Positions 11,673-23,633 of a stretch of 64,000 nucleotides of DNA are shown here, in pieces. The position numbers and the translations under genes are program-made. Within the stretch, counting starts at the first letter, position 1, and each line of letters opens with the position of its first letter. Under the pieces are notes generated by a model. That model was not told the DNA's origin, did no database searches, and saw only the letters and a list, made by a program, of their open reading frames with translations. This stretch comes from Euglena gracilis (lineage: Eukaryota; Euglenida; Euglenophyceae; Euglenales): NCBI GenBank assembly GCA_039621445.1, contig CP154954.1, forward strand, positions 22,642,954-22,706,953, written 5' to 3'.

Positions 11673-13714
11673 TGTGGGGAAAAGTGGGTGTGTCTCCTCG
11701 GACCCCCCCCCCAGGGGGCGGCACCCCAGGGCGCGGTTTTGGGTGGGTGGGGGACCCCCCCGGTCTTAAAAAAACCCCTGATGCCAAATCTGTTTCGACC
11801 CCGCTGTACATGGCATTGGTGGAAGGATGAAGAGGCACTGCCCCTGGCCGGCCTGGGCATATGGCAAAGGATTGCCTGAACCATGAAGGACAGGGGCCAG
11901 AGGTCGCTCGCATCGGCCCCGTCCCGCCCGGCATGACATTTGGGAAATAAAATGAACAGCCTCCACTCTGTTTGGCTTACAACACCGAGTTTTCTGCGAC
12001 CAGAGGGGACCAATCCCCAGGGGGGTTCCACCACACCCCTTTCTTTCAAAGACATAGGGGTCTGGGGGGGGCCTGTGTGATCTTAAGGTTAAGAGTGTTG
12101 TGCCATTGAAATGAAAGTTTTGTCAACATTCCATCAAAAATGCCGGTTTCCATCGAGCTACCCCTTTGAGCAGTGGCAAAACAATTCCCGAGCTGGAAAC
12201 CAACCATACAATTTACGTACACTACTTCCAAAGAATTGAGGTCGAAGAATTGTTACCATTAAGCTTCAAGTTCACCATGTTTTTTTTTATTGCGAGAACC
12301 AAAAAAAATTTCCGGTTGAAAAATGGCTACCCTGCTTACCCCTTTGACCGGCCCCCAAGAAATAATCCCACGAACCATTATTGTTGCGATAAAAATGGAT
12401 TTCGTTGTGAAAATTTTGCAATATTTGTGTTTGTTTTTCCCCACTTTTTTTTTGTTAAAAATGCTCGTCAGCACCTGTCCCCTTTTCAGGTGGCAGAGTG
12501 TTGATGAAGCAGGTCAGTTTTCCACGGAAGGTCGCCCCCACCCCCCGAAGGAAAAAATCGTTCCGGCCAGCAGACCCCACCCGGCACATCTGCGTACCAC
12601 AACACAAGGTTGCCATTTCACCCAAAATTAGCTTGCCGAAGTTGTTGTTATTTGGTTGCTTTCTCACGTTTTCCTTCCAGCTGAGGAGTGAAGGCAACCA
12701 CCATTCTTGAATGGTTGGCATCGAGCACTGGGTTGTCCCCACAAAATGTGATGGTCTTAAAAATGAACCCTTTTTTGACGTCTCCCATGGTTGGGGTTTC
12801 CCCTCACTGGTTTTTACTCAAATGTTGCCGCAAAGATTCACCCTAGTCTTCGACAGGGTCAACGGGTTGTGTAGAAGGCCTGAAAATTTATGGGTCATCC
12901 CAATCCCCAGCCCTAACGCCAGCCCATCGTCTGTGGTGATGGTGTGTATACACCTGCACACCCCCGCGCAGCAGTGCCCAGCCGGCTCTGGTGCATCGCA
13001 CTGTGCAAAATTGAAGCCGGTCTAGTGCAAACAATTTTTTCGCTTTATTGACCCGACCCCCTTCGTCCATTTGTGCTGCAAACCAACCCAGCTTCAGGGA
13101 AGACAGCGAGGCGGCCCACCTGCAGGCTTTTGACTAATGTCTGTCAACCCTGGTGGAAGAACCATCAATGAGAATGTGCCACACCCACATTCTGCGGGGA
13201 TGCTCCGGTATTCCGTCTCAGCCCCCTCATCCAAGGAACTGAAGGCTCGGCTGGAAAAAAACCACAAAAACAAAGAATTTTTTTTTGAGATTTCCCGTCA
13301 CCCGGACCCTAATCTCTGCCTTGGAAATTGGTATGGGTGGGGAGCTTGTTGTTGGGTCATGTGGCGTCGAAGTCGGCTGGTGTGTTTCGCCACGACCGGT
13401 GGGGTGGGGGCTGGTCATAGGAGACCCCACGGCCCAATCCTAATCTAAACCTAAACTAAAATTAATGCCTCTCTCTCTCTCACTCTGTGCGTGTGTGTGT
13501 GTATGTCTGTCTGTCTGTGTGTGTAAAACATCGCATTTGTTTCTGGCACCCTGCCCATTGTGTGTGTGTGTGTGTGTGTGTTGGGACGCCGTTTGGACCC
13601 CCCCCCCCGAAAGGGTGTGGGGTGCAGTGGGTCAGGTTCAGCCTTGCAGGGTCGGAAAAATTCAATGAATGTTTTTCACCCAATATCTTATGCATTCTTA
13701 TGCATTATCGGTCC
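11673..13714. other. Intergenic or intronic DNA, no gene seen
   Basis: Mixed composition with G and C homopolymer runs and TG/TC microsatellites (13466-13590). A MITE-like end, CTTAAAAAAACCCCTG (about 11765-11780), follows the satellite without a visible partner. No domain was recognised in any short frame. Confidence 0.45.
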
Positions 13715-13816
13715 CAGGCTTCTTTTTAAGTTACCTGACCCCCCCCCCCCGGGGGAGGGGGGTGGGTGGGTGGGTCCGGGCCGGACCCCCCCGGGGGGGT
13801 CTTAAAAAGAAGCCTG
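13715..13816 (+). mobile_element. Miniature hAT-like MITE (102 bp)
   Basis: Perfect 16-bp terminal inverted repeats CAGGCTTCTTTTTAAG / CTTAAAAAGAAGCCTG enclose a C/G-run core. The flanks carry an 8-bp duplication ATCGGTCC (13707-13714 and 13817-13824). The ends and duplication length agree with the 376-bp element at 9631, so they form one family. Confidence 0.8.
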
Positions 13817-13921
13817 ATCGGTCCCCTCGGGGGGGGGTGCGCAAGGGGTAGGTTTGTCCCAGAGAGAAGTTCCCCGCCGGGGAGGCGGTTCACTCAGCGA
13901 ATCTATGCGCACCGGATCCAG

Positions 13922-14037
13922 CGGCGGCTCTGGGACCTGACCCCAGCTCCAACCGGGACATGTGGATCCGGTGCCGGCGCTGCTCCCGCCTGGGCCACAT
14001 CGCCCGGGACTGCCCCCGGGCCAAGGAGGACGGCCAG
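13922..14037 (+). CDS. Zinc-knuckle (CCHC) exon of an SR-protein-like host gene
   Basis: The frame through 13960 encodes DPSSNRDMWIRCRRC and then SRLGHIARDCPRAKEDGQ. CRRC-x4-H-x4-C (13972-14013) is a textbook CCHC zinc knuckle. The exon ends CAG with GTGGGG following, a plausible GT donor; the 5' limit after CCAG at 13921 is a guess. Downstream on the same strand lie several Arg/Ser/Glu/Asp-rich segments, so the gene may be a zinc-knuckle SR factor of the RSZ/SRSF7 kind. I could not find the RRM such a factor would need. RNA-binding role inferred from the family. Confidence 0.55.
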
Positions 14038-14763
14038 GTGGGGCACCCGGCAGTGGGCGGCCTCGGCATCCTGGAAGGCAGAACGCTTCAACCTCAGAAA
14101 GGCTTCTTTTTTCCCCATTGGTCCTGAGGATGAGAATGCATGTTTCAGGATGGTCGTCTCTTGCTGTGTTGGCGGGCCAGCTGGTCTGTCGGCAACATCC
14201 CCCCCCCCCAGTTGATAAGCCCATGAGGACCAATTTGACTAAATTGGCTGCCCAAATAGCAACCCCCCCCCCACGCGGCAGTAAAGACAAAGAAAACAAC
14301 CACCAGAACACTCGGAAAGTTACAAAATCGGTCAGGATGAATATAAAGCAGCAGCCATTGTGCAACCCCCCACCCAAATGCAAAAAACATATGTCCTTGC
14401 GGCCTGCAGTGCTTTTCTGGTTTTTAATTTTTGATTAGAAACTACAACCCCCAAAATGAGGACCATCGCTTGGATCTGTCATCTATTATTTGGAGAGGGA
14501 GTGGTAGGGGGGCGGGCAAGGAGACAAAAGGGACCGGTTATCCGGTGTTGTTTTGTTGACCTTTTTTTAGCCTCAATAAGAAACACAAACCACATGAATA
14601 TGATCTAAAGCAAATTTAAATTATTTCAACACAAATGGAATGTCATCATATTACGCAATTCCTCACACTTTCACACTTTCCTTGTGCTTTCCACCATTCC
14701 GTTTTCCTTGCCTGCCGGCCGGATTTGTGTGCCTTTCCCGCCCTTCCCCACCTGCCCCCCGAG

Positions 14764-14935
14764 GAGTTCCGCAGCACACGCAGCTCCTTCGTGCGCCGCA
14801 GCGGCAGCAACGAGCGCCCTCGCCCCGATTTCCCCCGGCCGGACCGCGACCGCTACGCCCCCCGACCGCGCGGCGCGACGACGACCGCCCATGACCTGCG
14901 ACGGAAGGAGAGGCCACGTGGGCAGGCGGATGGGG
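14764..14935 (+). CDS. Candidate Arg-rich exon of the same gene
   Basis: After a pyrimidine-rich CCCCCCGAG, the frame encodes EFRSTRSSFVRRSGSNERPR and PDRDRYAPRPRG. The local jump to high GC and the RD/RY composition resemble the terminal exon at 19328 (DRYAPY). Both limits are uncertain and the donor was not identified. Confidence 0.35.
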
Positions 14936-16878
14936 GAGCCCTGCTGGGGCATTGGAGCTGGTGTAAGGAACGTTTCGTGTAAGGAGCGCAATGCACAATG
15001 GTGTTGAATGATTTTTTGTCAAGGATTGCCCCCCCCCGAGGGACCCCCGACGATGACGGCCGTTTTGACAGAAGAGTTCGGCCATGGGGGGGGCTTTTGC
15101 TTTGGATTGGTTGCTGGTGTAAGGAACGTTTCGTGTAACCCCAATAGATCCAGCAACGCACAATTTTTTTTTTTGTCAAGGATTGCTTTTTTTTTTTGTT
15201 TTCTTTTTTTTATTTTTTTTTTTTTATTTTGCCAGACACCGTTCCCGTTTTTCGGTGGGCAATGAACTGGGAATGACTGCGAGAATGTATGATTGGTGCA
15301 TAATGAGCCATTCATGTTTCAATTGATATTCCTATGATGCATATCCGCCCCTGTCCAGGGAATTGCTGAAGCTGGGGGGGGGGGGACCCTGCCCCAGGGG
15401 TGGGGTCCAGCCAGCACCCTTCTCCCACTGTTGGGATCGGTCCGAAAGCCAAAAAAATTTGAACAATGGCCAAAGAAGGGATATTTCGGTGTTTTTGGTT
15501 TTCACCTCATACTTTTGGCTGAAAAATACAACCACCTGATTGGGATCTTTGTGCCTGCATTTTTTTTTTTGACATCAGGAATTTTTTTTTTGGTAACAGG
15601 GAATGGATGCCGGGTCCAGCCCCCGGATCCTCCCCCAAGGTGATTATACTGCCCACAAGCAGACAGACGGACGGACGGAGGGACAAACAGGCAGACAAAC
15701 AGAGAGACAGATAGACAGACCGTAACATCACAGACCACCCCCCACAAACCCCCCCCCACACAGAATCGAGAGAACGATGAGAGAGAGAGAGAGAGACAAG
15801 ACAGTAAAACATATCTTAACATACCTCTCTACACACCCCCCCCCACACTCCGTCTCTCTATCTCCTAAAATATATAGAGAGAGAGAGAGAGATAGAGAGA
15901 GTACGACAGAGATTCCAGCACCTCTTTTCCAGGACAGTTGTTGGACCCCTTTGAGGTCTTTAAGAAATGCCCTTTCCCCCTCTTTCAAGAAGTGAGCACC
16001 CCAAGTAGACCCCAGAGAAATTTGCATGCAGTTTTGCTTCTTTTTTTTGCACGTTTTTTTTAAATTTATTTTTATTTTGGAAGGCCTTGTTGTGTTTCCC
16101 CCTCCCCTGAAAGGCTGCTTTTAATTGAAGGCAACACCTTGCCGAGGTTGGTTGCTGTTGGCAGGCGCCCTACAACACAAGGTACCCCCACGGTGTTGAT
16201 GGTTTTCTGGCAAAATCCCTGAAGGACCTGTTATGTTGAATGTTTGGCAACCTCCTGTATGGGAGGATGAGCGACGGTCCCGGTCAAGGTCACGAGGGCC
16301 AGGCTGAAAGATCATTTCTCCCTACCTCCAGAACTCAAGGGTAGCCAATATTTTTTAAAAATTGCCATCAAAAGCGGCCAAAATGAAGGCGAAGCTGAAC
16401 TTTTTTTCCCTGCCAGAAATTGCCACAGTTAAGACAAGTTTTGATACCACGCAATCTCCTGTCTGACAGACCACTACAGTCTGAGGTTGTGGCCCAATCC
16501 CTGGGGACCCGCAGGACGTGCCACACATGCATGTTGTAGTCCAGGCCAATTACGATGTTGCACGGGGATTCACCAAGGATATATATTGATATTGGTTTTG
16601 GGGGGGTCCCGATAAATGTGGATAGATTGACACCGCGACATCGTCGATAAAAGTCGATGAAACCGATATGACTCCTTTTTGTGATTTGGAAACCCAAACT
16701 CGCCCCAAAAAACAACAACAAAAAAGTACGTCACCCCCCCCCCCCAATTAAGACGATATTTCACGATATTTTTTCCGGGCCCGGTAAATTCAAGGTTTTC
16801 GATAAACCCGATATGGGCCGATATCCAATATCCATCCTTGGATTCACCCTCCCTTCTTTTGACCCTTCGGCCTGCCAG

Positions 16879-17067
16879 CGGCGGGACGACCGACGAGAGG
16901 GCCGGTTGAAGGCCATCGAGAACCGCCCCTCCCGGGACCGCTCCGAGAAGGACAAGGAGAAGGACCGGGAGCGCGAGAAGGAAAGGGAGCGGGAAACGGA
17001 GCGGGAGAAGGAGGAGAAGGAGAGGGAGAGGGAGAGGGAGAAAGAGAAGGAGAGGGAGCGGGAGCAG
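16879..17067 (+). CDS. Candidate Arg/Glu/Asp-rich exon (63 codons)
   Basis: After CTGCCAG the frame encodes RRDDRREGRLKAIENRPSRD and then long KDRERE/KERERE runs, ending EREREQ. It is exactly 189 nt if it stops at GAGCAG; the following GCTGAA is not a GT donor, so the intron would be GC-type or one of the non-conventional introns known in Euglena. The non-repetitive start argues that this is more than a GAG microsatellite. Confidence 0.4.
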
Positions 17068-17157
17068 GCTGAATTTTGGGGCGTGGCATACCGCACCCGG
17101 CATGGGGGTGTGCCACACCCCCATGCCTGCCCGGGCAGGCACCCCAAGGAACCCAGA

Positions 17158-17389
17158 CAGGGAATTTCTCAAGCCGGGAAAGATGCCCATTTTTGGCCAT
17201 TTTTGGGATTTTTTTTTGGACAAAATCAGCCAAAAAATGCATCAAAAACCTAACTTCATCTCGGCGCACTGCGCCGGAGAAAAATTTTTCCAGTTGGCGG
17301 GACCCCGGACCCCGGACCCCCCTCCAGGGTCCAGGGTCGAAATGGATGGCCAGTGGACCCCCCCGGGGGTCTTTAAGCAATGGCCTGCA
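17158..17389 (-). mobile_element. MITE-like copy, inverted orientation
   Basis: On the minus strand it begins CAGGCCATTGCTTAAAG, close to the 9631 element's end, and shares its GATTTTGTCC and GGCCATTTTTGG-type interior. The far end near 17158 (CAGGGAATTTCTCAAG) is a weaker match. No target duplication is visible. It lies in what would be an intron of the RS-type gene. Confidence 0.45.
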
Positions 17390-17438
17390 CCGTGCACTGA
17401 CCAAGACCCCCCCCGCCCCCGGGATTGGCCAATTTCAG

Positions 17439-17619
17439 CCTGAGAAGGAGAAGGAGAAGGAAAAGGAGAGGGAGAAGGAGAAAGAGCGGGAGCGGGAGAA
17501 AGAGCGGGAGAGGGAGAAGGAGAAGGAGAAGGAGAGGGAGAAGGAGAAGGAGAAGGAGAGGGAGAAGGAGAAGGATGACCCCCCGCGCCACTCAGGGGAG
17601 GTTCTGCGCCCTGGGGTGG
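17439..17619 (+). CDS. Candidate Lys/Glu/Arg-rich exon
   Basis: After AATTTCAG the frame encodes PEKEKEKEKEREKEKERE and continues in the same style to KDDPPRHSGEVLRPG. It ends before GGTAAGTG, a strong conventional donor. The charged RE/KE style matches the 16879 exon. Much of it is GA-rich repeat, so coding status is tentative. Confidence 0.38.
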
Positions 17620-18828
17620 GTAAGTGAATTTGTCACAAAAGAAAGATTTTTTGGGGAGAGGCTTGTTGGCATTGGGTGGGAGGCACAGTATATGAATGAG
17701 GGCAATTACCATCTCTCTCTCTCTCTCTCTCTCTCTTTCTGTGTGGGTGTGGGTGTGTGGTCTGTCTGTCTCTCTCTCTCTCTGTGTGTGTGTGTTTATG
17801 TCTGTCTGTCTCTCTGATTGTCTTTCTGGCGGCCTGTTTGACCCTCCATCCATCCGTCTATCTGCTTGTGGGCAATGTAATCATCTTGTCCTCAGTTATC
17901 TCTGGCGTCTCGGCCAGTGATAACGTCTCGGGGGTGGGGGGTCCTGGCAAAGCCCCCCTGGGGGGAGTCGGGCCAAGTGGGTGCCTTCGCTGGAGGCGGG
18001 GGTTTTCCCTCCATTTTCGGCGCTGTGCGGCGAAAGTTTTTTGGGACCCCAATATTGACACCCCAAAAGTGGGCCCCCCTGAGCCCCCCAGGGCAGAAAG
18101 GGAATCGGCCAAACAGCCAGGGTGGTGGTGGTGGGGGTGTCGACCCCCCCCCACCCCCTACGTGGTCGGTGGGGGGGGGTCGACCCCCCCCCACCAGGCC
18201 TTCCCGTACAGCCCTGGCCCCCCAGGCCCCCCCTACGTGGTGGGTGGTTGGGTCTGGTCCCCTGAGTCTTAAAAAAAAACCCTGGCCAGGGGACTTCTCA
18301 TGCCAGAGGGATCCTCCCCCTGGGGGGTTCAGCCCGTCAACGCTTTCAGTAGTCAGCTGTGGACTGCCGATCCCCTTTTGTTTTTAATATTACAGTTTGG
18401 CACTACACAACCGGGCTGATCCCAAAAACGTCCAGTGCTAGAAATTCAGAGAAAATGACGAATCATCAATGGTTTGCTGCTGGTGTTTTGAGGGCTTGGA
18501 GAGACAGGTAATTTTGGGCTAACAAGTTCCAACCCAGCTGGGTTCCATTTTTTTTTTTTGCTGCTTGCACCCCCCCCCCCCCCCTTTGACCCCCTCTCTC
18601 CCCCAGGGGGGGGGGTTGGTTGGTCAGCTCTCACCACACAAACTGTGTCTGAAGCGAATTTGGTGCCAGCCATAAACCGACAAGAAGCCTCCGTGCAACA
18701 AAGGGACTTGGTCAGCACCATTGACCCCATCCCCTCCAATCTCGGTTGCCTCCTCCTCCTTCCTCAAAGAGCAAAGCTCGGTGCCTCCCACGGGCCACTG
18801 TGGCGACCCTTCCCCTGCCCCGCCGCAG

Positions 18829-18937
18829 CGAGGACCGCCCCTCGGCCCCCGATGACCGGAAGCGGGAGGACCGCCGCAGCCGCACCCGGTCCCCGGACAG
18901 CGCCCATCGCCGGGCCGGGGCCAGGGAGGGCGGTCGG
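18829..18937 (+). CDS. Candidate RS-rich exon
   Basis: Follows CCCTGCCCCGCCGCAG, a good 3' splice site. In the RS frame it reads EDRPSAPDDRKREDRRSRTR then SPDSAHRRAGARE, with SR/RS and RD dipeptides and no repeat in the DNA. The frame would need an upstream exon of a different phase from my 17439 limits, so one of those limits must be wrong. The donor near 18937 is a guess. Confidence 0.42.
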
Positions 18938-19327
18938 GTCACCACATGGGGTGCACAGTGTTGTTGTCACGGCATCCCGAGGGATCCATCTCAGGAGCGG
19001 AGTCCACCGCATCGCGAGGGGATGGCGCTGCTTGGCTTGAGCTTGCCCAGCAGCTTCAGATTGATCCGCCATCGTGTTTTCCGTTTTTTTTTCTGGTGTA
19101 TTTGCCGCTTCTGTGGCGGCGACAGTGACATTGCCATTTTTTGCACGTTTTTTATTTCCCCGACATACTGAAATTGAAGGTGGCCTCCAGCAATGCCAAG
19201 CCATTGCGTAGCTGGGGCTTGTGCTCGTTTCTCAGATGGCAGAGTGGGGTATGGCAACGAACCCCCACGCGTGCCCCTCGCGGGACACTTCGGCCCACGT
19301 CCTCCGGCACGGCGATGCTGGGGACAG

Positions 19328-19421
19328 CCGGAGACGGCGGCGTAGCCCCAGCCGGGACCGGGACGACCGGCGGGCGCGCCGCAGCCGCGATCGGGCGCGG
19401 GACCGGTACGCGCCGTACTGA
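19328..19421 (+). CDS. Terminal RS-domain exon of the SR-like gene
   Basis: After GGGGACAG the frame encodes RRRRRSPSRDRDDRRARRSR and DRARDRYAPY, then TGA (19419-19421). SPSRDRD and RRSRD are typical of RS domains of splicing factors, which SR kinases phosphorylate. With the CCHC exon at 13922 this brackets a ~5.5-kb plus-strand host gene whose introns carry MITEs and microsatellites. Confidence 0.5.
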
Positions 19422-19687
19422 GGTCGGCCCTGCTGCGGGGGGGCTGACGCTGTCGTTGTGTCACCAGCATTCCAGGCACATCGAACGCACAACAGCTCGT
19501 ACGGTCGGAGACTGCGCGTCCAACGTTAGACGTTGGATGGGGGAGTGGGGGCCGATGTCCCGGTGGCTAGAGTACCATGCCTCCCACATTGCGCTGAACC
19601 CATGCACAACGTCCTCTGTATTCACTCGAGAAGATTAACTCTCGCCCAGGATTGGTTTTTTGGGCCAGCATTTGTTATGTGAAGAAG

Positions 19688-20085
19688 GCTTTTGCTTGGC
19701 GACCGTGCGGGGTCCACTGGCTGGCCATTTTTGCATTGGAAAAAATGGACCTAGCTAGACGCACCCAGGGTCCCCCCAATTGGAAAATTTCTCCTCCAAC
19801 GCTCAGCGCCGAGGTGGAAATGAGGTTTTTAGTGCTTTTTTTTGCTCTGATTTTGTTTCAAAAAGAAACAAAAAAAAACGGCCAAAAAGGGCATTTTTGG
19901 CAGTTTTGGGGATCCGATTTTTCCCCCCGGTGCTGTCACTGGAAAAAAATTCCGCCAGCGAACCCTACTAGCAGACCGCCCCCCCAGGTGGTCTGCTAGG
20001 ATTCTGCAAGCCAAACTTTTTGCCAGCTTCAGTCCAGCCACCAATCTCCCCACGCAGGTGCCACAAACCCTGAAGCCCAAGCCTG
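19688..20085 (+). mobile_element. Diverged copy of the 9631 MITE family
   Basis: It shares, in the same order, the features of 9631-10006: TTTTGCTTGG, GGAAAAAATGGACCTAGCTAGAC, ATGAGGTTTTTA, GATTTTGTT, GGGCATTTTTGGC and CTAGCAGACC...GGTCTGCTAG. The outer ends are poorly kept and no target duplication is visible, so it is an older copy. Confidence 0.6.
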
Positions 20086-20263
20086 CATGCCTTGCTCGCA
20101 AGCGGTCCTTCTTTTCCGGATTGTTTTTCACCGGCATGAGCTAATGCACGTGAAAAATAATTTCTCCAGCAGCAACTTATTACGCCCACCCTGCCCCCAT
20201 GGCTTTTGCAGACATTCTTTTCAAAGGTGGGGCGTCGGGCGCCATAAAATTCCTGCGCCGCGG

Positions 20264-20618
20264 AAGAATGGCACTCCCAGGAAGGATGACCCGGGAGGAA
20301 CGGACCTTTCGGGAGAAGCAAAAGAGTGAGGTCCTGCTTGTTTTGCCCGTGTGTTGTTTGATTATTTTTTTTGGCGGGTTCTTTCTTAAAGCGCGTTTGG
20401 TGCCGGAGTTGGCGCTCCTGATGCCTCGAACAAACTTCTTGGCGAAGGTGAACCGGAGGGGTCCCTTTTCAGGCTTGCGGGCTCGTTTCCTCATTTGGGG
20501 GGGGGGGGGGCGGTGGGTTGGCGTTTTTTGGGTTTGGGTTGGGGCGGCCCACCCCCCTCTTGTGCTTCGCCCTCATGGTCCGTTCCTCCCAGGTCATCCT
20601 TCCCGGGAGTGCAAGACC
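20264..20618. repeat. Inverted-repeat element (~37-bp arms)
   Basis: GCACTCCCAGGAAGGATGAC...GGAACGGACC near 20270-20305 recurs inverted at about 20579-20614 with few mismatches. The outer and inner sequence (GAGGTCCTGCTT..., CACACTCTGGGGG) is also found inverted at 24840-24960. It looks like a non-autonomous dispersed repeat; no target duplication was identified. Confidence 0.5.
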
Positions 20619-20689
20619 ATTCGGGCTGGACACACTCTGGGGGCGAGGTGTTGTGCACGCCCCCTGCTGTAGTGAACATTTTCCACCTT

Positions 20690-21556
20690 TTCCACTGCAC
20701 CAAATCTTAAATAGTGTGCTGAAAAAGCTTGGGAATATTTCCATTGGCCAAGCCCACAAACTTCTTAACTTGAAAACCCCAATTTTTTGCACATTAAAAC
20801 TCCAGCCCTCCTTGTAGAGTGAGCAGCCCAGTGATAAACTGGGATCCCAAATTTTTCATGAAATCTTTCGTCAAAGGATTAATGGTATTGGAGCCGAGGG
20901 GTTTCTTCCCATCCAAACTCCACAGCAAGGGCCCCCCAGGGGACAAAAAAGATGTACGTTTCACACACTCCCTCATGACATGATATGGGGATAAGAGGGG
21001 GTTGGAATAATTTTTCAAAAGTTGTTCCCACTTTGGAACTTTCCAGCCCTTTCTCTGGACCAAAATATTTTTTTTTTCACCAACCACAGAGATAGATCTC
21101 TGTGTTCTGGCTAGGTCAATTCCTCTGTGTAAGGCCAAAAGTCTGAACAACAATATGGTTCTGAGTCTCAACTCACTGGTGGACATAATGTCCAGTGGAC
21201 CCCCTCCCCCAGTTTTTGTAAGATGGGTAAGGGATCCCAAAAGGTTCCATATTTCTGAGCATTTTTGTTCCAACAGGATCTGACATTCTTCAGCAGAGGG
21301 TGAAAAGAAACATGGTGGAAACCAGGGAGTGATGTGGCAGCAAAAAAGTGTTTCTGGCCTCAGCACTCGTGCAACTCCAGGACGCTGGACACAATGTCCA
21401 AGATGGTTGCCTGCAGGGGGTCCAAAACAAGTCCTGCAGCAGCACGTACAATTTTCTGAAGGCCCTGTCGTATCTCATTAAAGTGGAGTTACTTTTTAAG
21501 ATAATGTCACTTTGTGAATTTGACATCTTTTGCTGTCCAAAAGGAACCTGAAACAA
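20690..21556 (-). pseudogene. DIRS-type tyrosine recombinase, frameshifted
   Basis: Minus-strand pieces in three frames follow the RT-RNase H. The core-binding part reads LMRYDRAFRKLYVLLQ (21556-21290 frame). Next come LRLRTILLFRLLALHRG and TINPLTKDFMKNLG (21366-20794 frame). A third frame has AAHSTRRAG (20801-20827), the H-x-x-R box, followed by a W...HY segment near 20740-20700. This is the tyrosine-recombinase domain that DIRS-class elements use in place of an integrase. At least two frameshifts make it inactive. Confidence 0.6.
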
Positions 21557-23480
21557 CGCTGCAGGCCAGGGGCCATTTTGGCCTGGGCATTGATTCCCCC
21601 CAACAATTTTTGAACATCCCTTGGCAGGGCGGAACCACTAACATTTTCACCCCAAGTTTGGACATTTTTGTTAATAGGGGCCACCATGCACTTGAAACCC
21701 ACATGGGGGTTATTAAAAGGCATTTTACCTGTTTGCTCATGGAAAGTTTGATGAGCCAGGGCATTATGACTTTCCAGGCGCGGTTGGAATACACTTCCCT
21801 CACCCCATCCAGGCAGCAGTTTAGAGCATCCACCAGAAAAGCCTGGTGGTGAGGCCATCTGGAGCAAAATTTTGGGAACTTTGTGTTCCCTGGGGATGCA
21901 AACATGTCCACTGAGGGGGTGATGTGTTCTTAAAAAAATCTGCAAATTTTTTGAAAGATGATGGGGTTTAGGGTATAATCCGCCCCTGTCTTGTGACAAC
22001 CTTGTCAGGGGGTCTGCCATCATTTTTTCTGAAGGGACCCACTGGACCTGGAGCTGAATTTTGTTTTCCCAGCACCACTTCAGAAGGGGGTGTAAAATTC
22101 TCTTTAGTTGCTCTTTCCTTCCCCCCCATTTCTGCAGGTAGCTGAGTGCTACCTGATTGTACACTTTTAGTAGGACAGTCTCCCCCTTCTTTGCAAAGGA
22201 TTTTACAGCGTTTACTGTAGCAGCCAATTCCTTTACGTTTATGTGGAGCAAACTTTGCTCCCTCCAAAACTCTTGAATGAACAAATTTTGTGTGCTGTCC
22301 ACCAACCCCCCAGGCCCAGGTGGATGAATCTGAGTGCAGCACATGTTTGGATGTTTTTTAAAAAGGGTCGACCTGCCCCTGGCACAAAAAATTCTTTGAG
22401 GTTCTTGATTTCCACTTTCAGCTGGGTGGGTATGGGTACTGCAAAATCCCAACCCATGGTGGCGTTTAACTGGCTAAATTTAGTAATTCTTGTGTGACCA
22501 GCCTTAAGAATGGAAGGGCAGGGAGGTATGATCGTACCTGCCCTCGGATGCTGGCAATTTTTCTGCAAGAAAGGCTTTGAGCCAAGACCACCTTTCCCAG
22601 ATCCTTTCTGATGATTTTTAACTTTCCAGCTGGCACCTCCAGCAGCACCTCCTGGAGGTTGATGATGAACCCCAGGTGCTGCAGTTTTTGAGTGGGTGAT
22701 ATAATGTATTTTTTGAGGTATATCTTGAAACCTTCAGAACACAGATTTTTTATCATCATGGCCAGTTGCTTTTTTCCAAACTTTCTGAGGAACCAATTAG
22801 TATGATGTCGTCCAAATAAACGAATGCCATGAACCCTTTTGATCTCCAAAGTTTTTGGAGCACTTTCATGAGGGACATGAAAAGTTTTGGGAGAGTGCTT
22901 AGACCAAAACAAGCACATTGAAACTCCCACAGTTTTCCTCCTACCTCCATCCTTACAATTTTTTTGAGATTTTCTTGAAGGGCCAGGTGGAAGTAAGCAT
23001 CCTTGAGATCCAGCTTTGCAGCATACCAACTTGCTTGAGTAGAGGAAAAATGGTGGAAATGTTTTCCAGGGTGAATCTTTCTGGGGAACAATAAAGATTG
23101 AGTTCCCTGCAGTCTGCAATGAGACGATGTTTTACTCCCTCCCCTTCTGGTTTGGACAACACAAACCAGGACACCAGATGTTTGGTGTTTTGTGGATCTG
23201 TCACCACTTTGACAGCTCCTGATTTTTTGTAATCCTCCAAAATTTCTGTGGCCATTAAAGTTTCTGGCTTATTCTTTTGCTGGGGACAGGTGGAAAGTTC
23301 TTCTGGAAGGGGTCAATCTGCCCCCACCCCTTGTTGTATCATTAGCAACACTTTGGGGTGAGCATGGTTTTTCCACCAGGGGAGACATTCCCTAACCTCT
23401 GAAAGAGAGGGCAGTCTTTCCATCTTTCCTCCAGACTCAGGATTATCTTTACCATCTTTTCCTCCCACTCACCTGGCTGC
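21496..23480 (-). pseudogene. DIRS-type reverse transcriptase and RNase H, frameshifted
   Basis: Minus-strand RT boxes run through several frames: PQNTKHLVSWFVLSKPEG and HRLIADCRELN (23255 frame), AAKLDLKDAYFHLAL and FVYLDDIILIGS (YLDD at 22807-22818). RNase H follows, with LHSDSSTWAWGVGG near 22330, NVKELAATVNAVK and VPSEKMMADPLTR, then DMFASPGNTKFPKF, the C-terminal extension seen between RNase H and recombinase in DIRS/Ngaro elements. The order gag, RT, RNase H, recombinase on one strand is the canonical DIRS order. Several frameshifts are present and no methyltransferase domain was seen. Confidence 0.68.
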
Positions 23481-23633
23481 TGCTGCAGGTTGGGGCCCTG
23501 GGCTCCCTGGTTGGGGCTGGCTTATGTTGAAAGTGAGGTTGTGTGACAAGAAGAAGGGTGTGGAACATCTTGCTCCTTCCACAGCAGGGAGGCTTGACGT
23601 CTGTTCACCCCAATCTGGGGGCTGTCTGGTACC

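Noticed and set aside
10743-11879. Long MYMYMY / HIHIHI / AYTYTY proteins on both strands
   Set aside because: These are read-through of the ATATGY hexamer repeat in all frames.
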